Below, piece after piece: positions 40,935 through 51,114 of a DNA stretch of 64,000 nucleotides. Under the pieces are notes generated by a model. The model made no database searches. It saw nothing but the letters and a program-made list of their open reading frames with translations, and was not told the DNA's origin. Every line of letters begins with the position of its first letter. The stretch's first letter is position 1. Origin of the DNA: Mycolicibacterium grossiae (GTDB lineage: Bacteria > Actinomycetota > Actinomycetes > Mycobacteriales > Mycobacteriaceae). Position numbers and translations under genes: made by a program. The stretch is taken from positions 2,666,001-2,730,000 of the forward strand of contig NZ_CP043474.1 of NCBI RefSeq assembly GCF_008329645.1, written 5' to 3'.

Positions 40935-41719
40935 CGGCGTCCTCGCCACAGGGTTCGTCACAGCGCTCGAACTCTGAGTACGCGGACGTCATCGGCATGT
41001 TCCGCGAGTTGGCCGACCTCGACGAGGGAAGCCCCCAGTTCACCCGCCAGCGCGACCGCATCGTCGAACGCTGTCTTCCGCTGGCCGACCACATCGCGCG
41101 CCGCTTCGACGGCCGCGGCGAATCCCGTGACGACCTCGTCCAGGTGGCGCGCGTCGGCCTGGTGAATGCGGTCATCCGCTTCGACGTGGACGCCGGTTCG
41201 GACTTCGTGTCGTTCGCGGTGCCGACCATCATGGGCGAGGTTCGCAGGCACTTCCGGGACAACAGCTGGTCGGTGAAGGTGCCGCGCCGGCTCAAGGAAC
41301 TGCATCTGCGGCTGGGTGCTGCCACCGCCGAGATGTCGCAGCGCTTGGGCCGGGCTCCCACGCCGACCGAACTCGCCGCGGAACTCGAGATGGACCGCGA
41401 CGAAGTGGTCGAGGGTCTCGTCGCGGGCAGCTCGTACAACACGATGTCGATCGACGGTGGCGGCACCGGATCCGAGGAGGCGCCGGCGATCGCCGACACC
41501 CTCGGCGACGTCGACGCCAACCTCGACCGCATCGAGAACCGCGAGGCACTGCGCCCGCTGCTGGCGTCGCTGCCCGAGCGCGAGCGCACCGTGCTGGTGC
41601 TGCGCTTCTTCGAGTCGCTGACCCAGACCCAGATCGCCGAGCGCGTCGGCATCTCGCAGATGCACGTGTCCCGGCTGCTCGCCAAGTCACTGGCGCAGCT
41701 CCGCGATCAGCTGGAGTGA
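40931..41719 (+). CDS. sigF: RNA polymerase sigma factor SigF (SigB/SigF/SigG subfamily)
   Basis: A 262-residue alternative sigma factor for stationary-phase and stress genes. Region 2 runs from CLPLADHIARRFDGRGESRDDLVQ (given in part; about 48-71) through VPTIMGEVRRHFRDNSW (about 98-114). Region 3 is around SQRLGRAPTPTELA (about 136-149). Region 4 spans LPERERTVLVLRFFESLTQ and GISQMHVSRLLAKSLAQLR (about 215-258). Length equals that of M. tuberculosis SigF (261). Translationally coupled to rsbW. It converges on the uricase gene, 12 bp apart. In M. tuberculosis the gene beyond is accA3; here the uricase operon and two small genes intervene. Confidence 0.93.
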   Translation: MTASSPQGSSQRSNSEYADVIGMFRELADLDEGSPQFTRQRDRIVERCLPLADHIARRFDGRGESRDDLVQVARVGLVNAVIRFDVDAGSDFVSFAVPTIMGEVRRHFRDNSWSVKVPRRLKELHLRLGAATAEMSQRLGRAPTPTELAAELEMDRDEVVEGLVAGSSYNTMSIDGGGTGSEEAPAIADTLGDVDANLDRIENREALRPLLASLPERERTVLVLRFFESLTQTQIAERVGISQMHVSRLLAKSLAQLRDQLE

Positions 41720-41731
41720 CGTCCGATCGCG

Positions 41732-42643
41732 TCAGCCCAGCCAGCCGCGCTGCAGATCCCACGCCGGTCCGGGTGGCGGGGCCTCCTCGCGCGTGACGGT
41801 CGCCTGGATCAGGCCGTAGGGGCGATCGTCGGCGTGGAAGACCTCGCCAGGGTTCTCCAAGCCGAACGGCGCGAGGTCGTAGGCGAAGTGGTGCTTGTTG
41901 GGTGCGGACAGGCGGATCTCGACGATCTCGGGATGGCCCTCCAGCACGGCCTGGCCCATCCGGAACAGCGTCTGCTGCAACGCGAGTGACTGGACCACGG
42001 CGAACTGCTCGACGAGACGGGCCTTGACGTCGGCGTACACCGCCTCCCAGTCGACCGGCCAGCCGTCGTCGCCGGCACCGAACCGCCACTGCGCCACCAG
42101 CGCCGTCGCCATCATCCGATCGTGCGTCGGTTCCAGCACCGTGTAGGGGTCGGTGAGGAAGCCGGCGAACTCCGAGCCGGTCGACTTGAGGATCACCAGG
42201 TCCTTCAACCCACCGACGACGTACTCGCCGGTCTCGTCGACGGTGATCGCCGCGGTCCGCACATCCTGGCCCTTGCGCACCCAGGTGTGCGGATGCTCGG
42301 CGCCGTCGATGACGGCGCGCTCCCAGGCGTACTCCTCGATCTCGATCCGTGCACCGGTCACCGGCGCGACGTCGGCGACGAAGTGCCGGGCCAACGTCAG
42401 CCCGTAGTCCTCGATGGACAGCAGGCCCTCGGACTTGGCGTACGCGTAGGCCGTCTGCTTTTGCGTGTCGGTGGGCAGTACCGCCGACTGATCGCCGGCG
42501 AGGTGCGCGGCGCTGAAATCGCCACGCAGACATGTGGAGACGTTGACGTCGTGGATCTCGTGCCGCGGGGTGTCGCGGTAGACCCGGACGATGCGGTTCT
42601 CCGCCTTGCCGTACTGGTTCTTGCCCAGGATGATGCCCGACAC
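41732..42643 (-). CDS. Urate oxidase (factor-independent uricase)
   Basis: A 303-residue cofactor-free uricase oxidising urate to 5-hydroxyisourate with O2. The N-terminal ILGKNQYGKAENRIVRV carries the catalytic Lys/Thr-region residues (QYGKA...). VNVSTCLRGDFSAAHLAGD, then LPTDTQKQTAYAYAK (about 57-71), is the second signature with the active-site Thr. SAPNKHHFAYDL (about 253) is a strong family motif. The GTG at 42643 lies 3 bases after the HIU-hydrolase stop. It is the last gene of a four-gene minus operon that takes urate to allantoin. Confidence 0.92.
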   Translation of the reverse strand: MSGIILGKNQYGKAENRIVRVYRDTPRHEIHDVNVSTCLRGDFSAAHLAGDQSAVLPTDTQKQTAYAYAKSEGLLSIEDYGLTLARHFVADVAPVTGARIEIEEYAWERAVIDGAEHPHTWVRKGQDVRTAAITVDETGEYVVGGLKDLVILKSTGSEFAGFLTDPYTVLEPTHDRMMATALVAQWRFGAGDDGWPVDWEAVYADVKARLVEQFAVVQSLALQQTLFRMGQAVLEGHPEIVEIRLSAPNKHHFAYDLAPFGLENPGEVFHADDRPYGLIQATVTREEAPPPGPAWDLQRGWLG

Positions 42644-42646
42644 GCG

Positions 42647-42967
42647 TCAGCTCCCTCGGTAGGTGGAATAGGCGTACGGCGACAGCAGCAGCGGAACGTG
42701 GTGGTGCGCCGCCGCATCGGCGATCTCGAACGCGATGGTGACCTCCGGGTAGAACGCCGGCGTCCCGCGCTCGGCGAACCACGCGGCGGTGTCGAAGCGC
42801 AGCCGGTGCAGCCCGGCGCCGGTGTCCTCGGCGAGGCGCGCGATGCGGCCGTCGGCGTCGGTGCGACCGTCGGCCAGCACGGCGCCGCCGGCGTCGAACA
42901 GCGTGACCGTCACCCCGGCCGCGGGGGTGCCGGAGACGGCGTCGAGAACGTGGGTCGAGATGCTCAT
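42647..42967 (-). CDS. 5-Hydroxyisourate hydrolase (transthyretin-like)
   Basis: A 106-residue transthyretin-related hydrolase converting 5-hydroxyisourate to OHCU. STHVLDAVSGTPA at the N-terminus carries the catalytic His. The C-terminus HHVPLLLSPYAYSTYRGS is the diagnostic tail ending in YRGS. An Arg in the HRLRFDT segment would complete the site. The ATG at 42967 overlaps the OHCU decarboxylase stop (ATGA), and the uricase starts 3 bases after the stop. Gene order is the reverse of the reaction order, which is common for this pathway. Confidence 0.92.
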   Translation of the reverse strand: MSISTHVLDAVSGTPAAGVTVTLFDAGGAVLADGRTDADGRIARLAEDTGAGLHRLRFDTAAWFAERGTPAFYPEVTIAFEIADAAAHHHVPLLLSPYAYSTYRGS

Positions 42968-43476
42968 GGCTCCAGCGTCCTCCTCTCGTCGGGCTCGGTC
43001 AGCAGCCGCTCCAGGCGGAGCCGGTTGATCTTCGCCAGCTCGCTGCGCATCACGCGGCGCTCGGTCGCCGGGTCGTTGTCGAGCCGCTCGGTGAGGATCG
43101 CGAGGAGTTCCTCGGCGCTGCGGCCGCTGGCGCACACCAGGTAGACGTAGCCGAAGCGGTCCTCGTAGCGCCGGTTGCCCTCGGCCAGCGCGGTTCTCAC
43201 CTCGGCTCCCGCGTCGGCGACACCGGCCTGCTCACGTGCCGAGGAGGAGTCCACTGGGCGCGCGCCGATGCGCGGGTGGCCGTCGAGCGCGGCGTCGATT
43301 TCGGCGTCGGGCAGTTCGGCGAGCATCCGGTCGGCGCGGTCGAGCAGCGCGTCGGCATCGGGGAACGGGCCGCCCGCGAGGACCCGGCGGGCCCAAATCG
43401 TTGACGAGCACACCCCGAACAGCAGGTGCATCCGCTGCCGCTCGGACAGGGCGTTGAAGCGATCGACGTCCGGCAT
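42964..43476 (-). CDS. OHCU decarboxylase (2-oxo-4-hydroxy-4-carboxy-5-ureidoimidazoline decarboxylase)
   Basis: A 170-residue enzyme giving (S)-allantoin from OHCU. The catalytic His is in DGHPRIGARP (about 66-75) and the partner Glu in SAREQAG (about 79-85). NRRYEDRFGYVYLVCASG (about 101-118) is the usual Y-x-x-x-F-G-Y/F segment. The ATG at 43476 directly abuts the stop of the upstream permease-OHCU fusion, and its own stop overlaps the next start. Having both catalytic residues, this is the active copy; the second, fused OHCU domain next door lacks them. Confidence 0.9.
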   Translation of the reverse strand: MPDVDRFNALSERQRMHLLFGVCSSTIWARRVLAGGPFPDADALLDRADRMLAELPDAEIDAALDGHPRIGARPVDSSSAREQAGVADAGAEVRTALAEGNRRYEDRFGYVYLVCASGRSAEELLAILTERLDNDPATERRVMRSELAKINRLRLERLLTEPDERRTLEP

Positions 43477-45390
43477 CTACCGCAGCTCGTTGAACCGGCT
43501 GAACCGGGCCGCGGCGATCGGGTTGGCGTCGGCGACCAGGTCGGCGAACCGGTAGTTCGCGATCTTGGCGACCTCGATGAGGGCGAACGCCCGCTCGGCG
43601 GCGGGCGAGTTGTCCATTCGCGACCACCCGTTGCGCAGCACCCTGTCGAAACGGGCGGTCTCCCGCGCGCAGATGACGAGCGGAAAGCCGAAGTGCTCGC
43701 GGTAGGCCGTGGCGAGGTCCACCACGTCGCGGTGGTCGTCGGCGTCGAGGCTCGACAGTGCGACGTGGTCGACGGCCAGGGCGTGGCCGACCTCGTCCTC
43801 GGCGCCGAGGTCGGGGAACGCGTTCAGCAACTGATCCTGCTCGGCAGGTGATCCGGTGAGCACGGCGTCCTGGAACGCCTCCCGCAGCGCGCGGGTGTCG
43901 GCGAACGGCCGTGCGGCGTAGGCGCGTTCGACGGCCCACGGCACGTCCTGCACGATGTGTCCGAACACCTCGGTGAAGCGCTCGGCGGTCATGGCGTTGA
44001 CCTCGTCGAGGGTGATCGAGCCGCCGCCCGCGACGCGGGGACCGCGGGTGCCGAGGTGGAAGAACACGACGTTGAGCAGGATCGCGGCGATGGCCCCGAT
44101 GCTGATGCCGCTGCCGAACAGCAGGTCGATGCCGGCCGGAAGGCCCTGCGCCACATCCGGGTAACTGGTGACCCACAGCGCCAGAGCGACGCTGGTCGTG
44201 ACGATGATGAGGTTGCGGTGGTCGGTGAAGTCGACCTTGCCGAGCGTCTGGATGCCCACCACCGCGACGGTCGCGAAGAGCGTGAGGGCGGCACCGCCGA
44301 GCACCGGCTGCGGGATGGACGACACCACGGCGGCGACCTTGGGCAGGAAGCCGAGGACGATCATGATGGCGCCCGCGGCGGCCACCACCCACCGGCTCTT
44401 CACGCCGGTGAGCCGCACCAGTCCGACGTTCTCGGAGAAGGCGGTGTAGGGGAACGAGTTGAAGATGCCGCCGATCGCGGTGGCGATGCCGTCGGCGCGC
44501 AGCACGTTGCCGATGTCGGACGGCTTGATCCGCTTGCCGACGATCTCGCCGGTCGCGTAGGTGCTGCCCGTCGACTCGACCGCGGTGATGAGCAGCACGA
44601 TGATCATCGTGAGGCAGGCGACGACGTCGAACTTGGGCATGCCGAACAGGAACGGCGGGGTGAAGCCGAACGCCGACGCCCGGCCGACGTCGGCGAAGTC
44701 CATGTCGCCGAGCGCGTAGGCCACTGCGCATCCGATGACCAATCCGAGCAGGACCGCGATGGTCGCGAGGAAGCCGCGGAACAGTCGCTGGATCGCGACG
44801 ATCACCGCGACGGTGCCCAGGGCGTAGAGCAGCCACCGGACGTTGGCCGGATCGGTCTCGCCGGTGTGCGGGTTGGTGACCGCGTCGTGCGCACCCACCG
44901 GCACCAGGCACAGCCCGATGATGGTGATGAGGGTGCCCGTGACGACGGGTGGGAAGAACCGCAGCAGCTTGATGAAGATCGGCGCGACGAGGAAGGTGAA
45001 GACGCCCGCGACGATCACCGCGCCGTACACGTAGAGCAGGCTCGCCGCGCCGCCACCGTGCGCCAGTCCGATCGCGATGATCGGCGAGACGCCGGCGAAC
45101 GTGACGCCCTGCAGCAGCGGCAGCCGCACGCCGATCTTCCAGAACCCGACGGCCTGGATGATCGAGGCGATGCCGCAGGTGAACAGGTCGGCGGTGATCA
45201 GCTTGACGAGGTCCTCGCCGGGCAGGTCGATGGCGCTGGCGATGAGGATCGGCACCAGCACCGCGCCGGCGTAGAAGGCGACGACGTGCTGGAAGCCGTA
45301 GGTGGCCAGCTTCGGCAGCGGCAACACCTCGTCGACGGGATGGACGTGCGCTCCCGACGAGGCGGCGGGCCGGATGGAGTTCGGGGCCGT
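43477..45390 (-). CDS. NCS2 xanthine/urate permease fused to a degenerate OHCU decarboxylase domain
   Basis: A 637-residue protein. Residues about 25-455 are a nucleobase:cation symporter-2 with some 12-14 helices. GFQHVVAFYAGAVLVPILIA (residues about 33-52) is the QH motif, and AVESTGSTYATGEIVGK (about 265) and FSENVGLVRLTGVKSR (about 311) are family signatures. From about 475 (SITLDEVNAMTAERF) to the end it is an OHCU decarboxylase-like domain with YREHFGFPLVICAR. There the catalytic HP is FP (NAFPDLG) and the Glu segment is absent (AVDHVALSS), so it is probably inactive. It is the first gene of the uricase operon; import of urate or xanthine is likely. A tethered, catalytically dead domain may sense or scaffold the pathway. 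Confidence 0.83.
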   Translation of the reverse strand, partial: TAPNSIRPAASSGAHVHPVDEVLPLPKLATYGFQHVVAFYAGAVLVPILIASAIDLPGEDLVKLITADLFTCGIASIIQAVGFWKIGVRLPLLQGVTFAGVSPIIAIGLAHGGGAASLLYVYGAVIVAGVFTFLVAPIFIKLLRFFPPVVTGTLITIIGLCLVPVGAHDAVTNPHTGETDPANVRWLLYALGTVAVIVAIQRLFRGFLATIAVLLGLVIGCAVAYALGDMDFADVGRASAFGFTPPFLFGMPKFDVVACLTMIIVLLITAVESTGSTYATGEIVGKRIKPSDIGNVLRADGIATAIGGIFNSFPYTAFSENVGLVRLTGVKSRWVVAAAGAIMIVLGFLPKVAAVVSSIPQPVLGGAALTLFATVAVVGIQTLGKVDFTDHRNLIIVTTSVALALWVTSYPDVAQGLPAGIDLLFGSGISIGAIAAILLNVVFFHLGTRGPRVAGGGSITLDEVNAMTAERFTEVFGHIVQDVPWAVERAYAARPFADTRALREAFQDAVLTGSPAEQDQLLNAFPDLGAEDEVGHALAVDHVALSSLDADDHRDVVDLATAYREHFGFPLVICARETARFDRVLRNGWSRMDNSPAAERAFALIEVAKIANYRFADLVADANPIAAARFSRFNELR

Positions 45391-45426
45391 CATCACCCAA
45401 GGATCGGGCAGGAGGACGATGTCTGC

Positions 45427-45996
45427 ATGTCGAACGACGCGCGGGCGGTGGGCATCGTGCTGGCCGCGGGCGCGGGCACCCGCTACGGGATGCCCAAAGT
45501 GCTTGCCCAAGATGGGGATTGGCTGCGGTACGCGGTGGCGGCGCTCGCCGGCGGGGGCTGCGCAGACGTCGTCGTGGTGCTGGGCGCCGCTGTGGTCGAG
45601 GTGCCGGCGCCGGCGCGGGCGGTCGTGGCCGCGGACTGGGCGTCCGGTGCCGCCGCGTCGGTGCGGGCGGGGCTGGCCGCGGCCGGGGGAGCGGCGCTGG
45701 CGGTCCTGCACACGGTCGACACCCCCGACGTGGGCGCCGACGTCGTGGCGCGGGTACTGCCGCGGGCGGCGGGCACCGGGCTGGCGCGGGCGATGTACGG
45801 CGGTCGCCCCGGCCATCCCGTCGCCGTGGCGGCGCGGCACTGGCCGGCACTGCTCGACACGCTGCGCGGCGACGAGGGCGCCCGGCGGTTCCTCGCCGGC
45901 CGCGACGATGTCGTCGAGGTGGAGTGCGGGGACCTCGCGAGCGGGCTGGATACCGACGAGCGCTCGTGCGAGGAGCATGTTCCCGACGAGCGCTAG
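45427..45996 (+). CDS. MobA-like NTP transferase (molybdenum-cofactor cytidylyltransferase-type)
   Basis: A 189-residue nucleotidyltransferase. GIVLAAGAGTRYGMPK (about 9-24) is the NTP-binding signature and HTVDTPDV (about 98-105) the metal-binding strand. GGRPGHPVAVAARHW (about 124-138) is typical of the MocA/MobA group. MocA makes the molybdopterin-cytosine dinucleotide that xanthine dehydrogenase-type enzymes use. Divergent from the purine permease operon by 36 bp, it probably serves the xanthine dehydrogenase encoded 6 kb away. The substrate nucleotide (CTP or GTP) cannot be told by eye. It ends in a 4-bp overlap with the convergent small gene. Confidence 0.72.
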   Translation: MSNDARAVGIVLAAGAGTRYGMPKVLAQDGDWLRYAVAALAGGGCADVVVVLGAAVVEVPAPARAVVAADWASGAAASVRAGLAAAGGAALAVLHTVDTPDVGADVVARVLPRAAGTGLARAMYGGRPGHPVAVAARHWPALLDTLRGDEGARRFLAGRDDVVEVECGDLASGLDTDERSCEEHVPDER

Positions 45997-46325
45997 GTGT
46001 GCACCTCGAGACCGAGGACCGTGGCCGCGTAGCGGCGCACGGTGTCCTCGCTCATCGCGGCGGCATCCTCCTGGCCGGGGCGGGCCCGGCTGTAGAGGTA
46101 TCCGCTGACGGGGTCGAGCACGACCTCGGCCAGCAGCTCACCGGTCGTCGGCTCGCACACCGCCCAGGTGTACCGGGTGTCGTCGGCCCACGCGTCGGTC
46201 GCGTCGTCGATGTACTCCCCGTCGGTCTCGCCGAGATCGGCCAGCGCGGGCCGATCGTCGACGCGATCGTCGTAGCGCAGGGCGCGCAGGTACCACTGAC
46301 CGTTGTTGATCTCGACGGGGTCCAC
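45993..46325 (-). CDS. Conserved hypothetical protein, 110 aa
   Basis: A 110-residue soluble, acidic protein I do not recognise with confidence. It contains NNGQWYLRALRYDDRVDD near the N-terminus and TRYTWAVCEPTTGELLAEVVLD in the middle. The layout (LRAL..DD, then a W-A-V strand and E-V-x-L-D) vaguely recalls the first half of GNAT acetyltransferases, but the acetyl-CoA loop is absent. It ends 4 bp inside the convergent MobA-like gene and lies 8 bp downstream of accA3 on the same strand, so it may be the tail gene of the accA3 transcript. Confidence 0.6.
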   Translation of the reverse strand: MDPVEINNGQWYLRALRYDDRVDDRPALADLGETDGEYIDDATDAWADDTRYTWAVCEPTTGELLAEVVLDPVSGYLYSRARPGQEDAAAMSEDTVRRYAATVLGLEVHT

Positions 46326-46333
46326 GGACGGTA

Positions 46334-48186
<1,853 letters not shown>

Positions 48187-48327
48187 GTATCCGCCGCAGT
48201 TTAAGCCGCGCGACATCGGCCCCGGCGAGCCGGTCTGGTTACTCTCGAGTAGGGAACGCATACCCGCTGGACGGCTGTCCGAATGGGCGTTCGGCGGGTG
48301 CGCCGGGCCGCTCGGGGAGCCGGCTGG

Positions 48328-48756
48328 TCAGGCTGCGCGCAACCGGCGCTTGATGCGCGTGAGCATCGCCGACATCCCGCGCAGCCGCAGCGGACTGATC
48401 AACGCCCCGAGGCCGAGTTCGGAGTAGAAGTCGTCGGGCACGGCGAGGATCTCGTCGGCCGAGTGCTCGTCGAGTCCCTCGCGCAGGATCGCCGCGAAAC
48501 CGCGCGTCGTCGGGGCCTCCGCGGGCGCGCTGAAGTACAGCCGGACGTGCTCGCGATCCTCGGCGTCGACGTGGAGGAACAGCGGCGACTGGCACTCCGG
48601 CACCGGTTCCATGGCCGCCTCCTCGAGGCCGGCGGGCAGCGGTGGCAACTCGTTGGCGAACTCCAGCAGCAGCTGCAGCTTGTCCTGTCCCTCGACGTCG
48701 GCGAAGTCGGACACGACCGCGGCCAGCGAATCCGGCAGCGCGCCCGGCGCAGTCAC
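48328..48756 (-). CDS. SufE-family sulfur acceptor protein
   Basis: A 142-residue protein of the SufE/CsdE fold that accepts persulfide sulfur from a cysteine desulfurase. The acceptor Cys is in [12 protein letters not shown] (about residue 54). [18 protein letters not shown] (about 17-34) and [13 protein letters not shown] (about 83-95) are family helices. It corresponds by position to M. tuberculosis Rv3284, between sseA and accA3. The GTG start lies 13 bases after the sseA stop, so the rhodanese and SufE-like genes form one unit for sulfur handling. Confidence 0.82.
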   Translation of the reverse strand: MTAPGALPDSLAAVVSDFADVEGQDKLQLLLEFANELPPLPAGLEEAAMEPVPECQSPLFLHVDAEDREHVRLYFSAPAEAPTTRGFAAILREGLDEHSADEILAVPDDFYSELGLGALISPLRLRGMSAMLTRIKRRLRAA

Positions 48757-48769
48757 GGCGCCACCGTCA

Positions 48770-49666
48770 TCACGGCGCCTCGCCGGGCTCGTCGCCGACG
48801 GCGACCGGCACCCGCACGGCGTTGCCCCACTCGGTCCAGGAGCCGTCGTAGTTGCGCACGCCGGGCAGGCCCAGCAGATGCGTCAGCACGAACCAGGTGT
48901 GGCTGGACCGCTCGCCGATGCGGCAGTACACGATCGTCTTCGGGTCCGCGTCCCCCTCGGAGAGGAAGCCGTACAACTCGTCGAGTTCGGCGCGGCTGCG
49001 GAAGCGTCCGCTGTCGTCGGCCGCCTTGCCCCACGGGATGGAGCGCGCCGTGGGGATGTGCCCGCCGCGCAGCGCACCCTCCTCCGGGTAGTCCGGCATG
49101 TGGGTGCGCTCACCGGTGTACTCGAGCGGCGAGCGCACGTCGATCAGCGGCTGCGTGCCGAGGGCGGCGAGCACGTCCTCCTTGTACGCGCGGATCGCGG
49201 CGTCGTCGCGCTGCACCACCGGATAGCCGGACGTCTGCTTGTCCGGGACGTCGAGGGTGGTGTCGCGCCCGTGCGAGACCCACAGGTCGCGGCCGCCGTC
49301 GAGCAGGCGCACGTCCGGGTGGCCGAACAACGTGAACACCCACAGGGCGTACGCCGCCCACCAGTTGCTCTTGTCGCCGTAGATGACGACGGTGTCGTCG
49401 CGACTGATGCCCTTGCGATTCATCAGCTCGGCGAACTGGGCGCCGTCGATGTAGTCGCGGACGTTCGGGTCGTTGAGGTCGACGTGCCAGTCGATCTTCA
49501 CCGCGCCGGGGATGTGGCCGGTGTCGTAGAGCAGGACGTCCTCGTCGGATTCGACGATCGCCAGACCGGGGCGGCCGAGGTTGCCAGCGAGCCAGTCGGC
49601 GGTCACCAGCCGTTCCGGATGTGCATACGTCTGAAGGGCGGGATGCGGGTCTGCAGGCAGGGGCAC
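48770..49666 (-). CDS. sseA: Thiosulfate/3-mercaptopyruvate sulfurtransferase (two-domain rhodanese)
   Basis: A 298-residue tandem rhodanese. The first, inactive domain has [20 protein letters not shown]. The second carries the catalytic Cys in YCRIGERSS (about 240-248), preceded by [12 protein letters not shown] (about 165-176) and [21 protein letters not shown] is the loop expected of SseA-type thiosulfate sulfurtransferases. The GTG at 49666 follows a -10 hexamer by 6 bases, consistent with leaderless initiation. The SufE-like gene lies directly downstream. In M. tuberculosis the adjacent upstream gene is maf; here two nucleotide-sugar genes lie between. Confidence 0.9.
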   Translation of the reverse strand: MPLPADPHPALQTYAHPERLVTADWLAGNLGRPGLAIVESDEDVLLYDTGHIPGAVKIDWHVDLNDPNVRDYIDGAQFAELMNRKGISRDDTVVIYGDKSNWWAAYALWVFTLFGHPDVRLLDGGRDLWVSHGRDTTLDVPDKQTSGYPVVQRDDAAIRAYKEDVLAALGTQPLIDVRSPLEYTGERTHMPDYPEEGALRGGHIPTARSIPWGKAADDSGRFRSRAELDELYGFLSEGDADPKTIVYCRIGERSSHTWFVLTHLLGLPGVRNYDGSWTEWGNAVRVPVAVGDEPGEAP

Positions 49667-49678
49667 AGTGCGAGCCTA
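49667..49678 (-). promoter_or_regulatory. Probable -10 element of sseA (leaderless)
   Basis: TAGGCT on the minus strand (49678-49673) ends 6 bases before the GTG. No good -35 is seen at normal spacing, so the call rests on the -10 position only. Confidence 0.4.
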
Positions 49679-49717
49679 CTCACGTCGAATCGCGGACACG
49701 CGCGTTCATGTCCAGAG

Positions 49718-49755
49718 TTGGCGCGGCAGGAGGTACTGCTGTAAGAATTTACGGA
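49718..49755 (+). promoter_or_regulatory. Promoter of the nucleotide-sugar dehydrogenase gene
   Basis: TTGGCG (49718-49723) and TAAGAA (49742-49747) are 18 bp apart. The ATG at 49756 follows the -10 by 8 bases. The -10 lies inside GTAA-GAAT-TTAC (49741-49752), a small dyad in an AT-rich patch that could be an operator. Confidence 0.5.
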
Positions 49756-51114
49756 ATGAGCGGTTTGCCAGCAAAGTTTGACGTCGGGATCGTGGGCCTC
49801 GGCTACGTCGGCCTTACCTTGGCCACGGTGCTCGCCGAAGCGGGTAACTCCGTCATCGGTGTGGAGAAACGTCGGGAACTGGTCGACATGACCAACGAGG
49901 GAATTCCGCATTTCACCGAAACGGGCCTGCCCGACGCCCTGTCCGGTGTCACGCGATCGAAGAAACTCGTCGCTGCCGAAGCGTTCGACGACAGCTTCTC
50001 CTGCGACGTCTACATCATCACCGTCGGCACGCCACTGGCCGCCGACGGCGTGGCCCGCGTCGACATGATCGAGGCCGCCGCACGCGACATTGCTGCGAAT
50101 ATGCAGGACGGAGCCCTCGTCATCCTGCGCTCCACGGTCAAGATCGGCACGACCCGCGACGTGGTTGCGCCCATCCTCGAGGCCAGCGGCAAACGCTTCG
50201 ACATCGCGATGTGCCCGGAGCGCACGCTCGAAGGCAAGGCGCTGCAGGAATTGCGCGAGCTGCCGCAAATCATCGGTGCCGACAGTCAGGAAGTCGCCGA
50301 CCGCGCGGCGGCGGTGTTCCGGAAACTCACGAATTCGATCGTCGGCGTTTCCAGCATCGAAACCGCCGAGATCATCAAGCTCATCAGCAACACTTTCCGC
50401 GACGTTCAGTTCGCGTTTGCCAACGAGGTCGCGCGCGTCTGCGATGCGTTCGGTGTCAGCGCCCACGAAGTCATTTCCTCGGGCAAGCTCGGCTACAACC
50501 GGACCAACATTCCGCTGCCCGGTCTGGTGGGCGGTCCGTGCCTCGAGAAGGACCCGCACATCCTCATGGAGAGCGCCCGCACGCGCGGGGTGGAACTCGA
50601 GATCACCTCGGCCGGCCGCGTCGTCAACGAACGGCAGCCGGAGGAGACCGTCGCGTTCATCAACGCCGAGATCGCGCGCCGCGGTCTGCCGGAACCGTTG
50701 AAGATCAACCTCGTCGGCATGGCGTTCAAGGGTCAGCCCGAGACGAGCGACCTGCGCGGCTCGATGTCGATCAAGGTCCTCGACGCGCTGAAGAAGGCGC
50801 ACCCGGAGGCCGAGATCGGCGTCTACGACCCGGTGACCCCGCAGGAGCTGCTCGCCGAGGAGTTCCCCGACGAGCGCACGTTCAGCCGCTTCGGCGACGC
50901 CGTCAGCGGCGCCTCGGTGCTGGTGATCGGCAACAACCATCCGTCGCTCGGCACGATCTCGCCGCGCACGATCAAGGAGTTCATGAGCCCCGAGGGCTTC
51001 GTGTTCGACTACTGGAACCACTTCAGTCACCTCCCGCCGTCGGAACTCGGCGACTCGTACTTCGCCGTCGGCCGCAGCGGCGCCGTGGGCGGGGCGGAGC
51101 CCTACCGTGGGTAA
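49756..51114 (+). CDS. Nucleotide-sugar dehydrogenase (UDP-glucose/UDP-ManNAc dehydrogenase family)
   Basis: A 452-residue NAD-dependent enzyme that oxidises the C6 hydroxyl of a nucleotide sugar to a uronic acid in two steps. FDVGIVGLGYVGLTLATVLA (about 8-27) binds NAD. TVGTPL (about 91) and the catalytic region GYNRTNIPLPG then GGPCLEKDP (Cys about 261) follow. NLVGMAFKGQPETSDLRGS (about 318) is the C-terminal UDP-binding signature. GGPCLEKDP differs from the GGSCFPKD of classical UDP-glucose dehydrogenase and leans towards other sugar acids. It is co-translated with the next epimerase (8-base overlap). The pair is inserted between sseA and maf. Confidence 0.83.
   Translation: MSGLPAKFDVGIVGLGYVGLTLATVLAEAGNSVIGVEKRRELVDMTNEGIPHFTETGLPDALSGVTRSKKLVAAEAFDDSFSCDVYIITVGTPLAADGVARVDMIEAAARDIAANMQDGALVILRSTVKIGTTRDVVAPILEASGKRFDIAMCPERTLEGKALQELRELPQIIGADSQEVADRAAAVFRKLTNSIVGVSSIETAEIIKLISNTFRDVQFAFANEVARVCDAFGVSAHEVISSGKLGYNRTNIPLPGLVGGPCLEKDPHILMESARTRGVELEITSAGRVVNERQPEETVAFINAEIARRGLPEPLKINLVGMAFKGQPETSDLRGSMSIKVLDALKKAHPEAEIGVYDPVTPQELLAEEFPDERTFSRFGDAVSGASVLVIGNNHPSLGTISPRTIKEFMSPEGFVFDYWNHFSHLPPSELGDSYFAVGRSGAVGGAEPYRG

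Noticed and set aside
43957..45996. 679-codon plus-strand frame opposite the NCS2 permease; its 3' part includes the MobA-like gene
   Set aside because: Only the part from 45427 has family motifs. The upstream part is a highly charged shadow of the permease.
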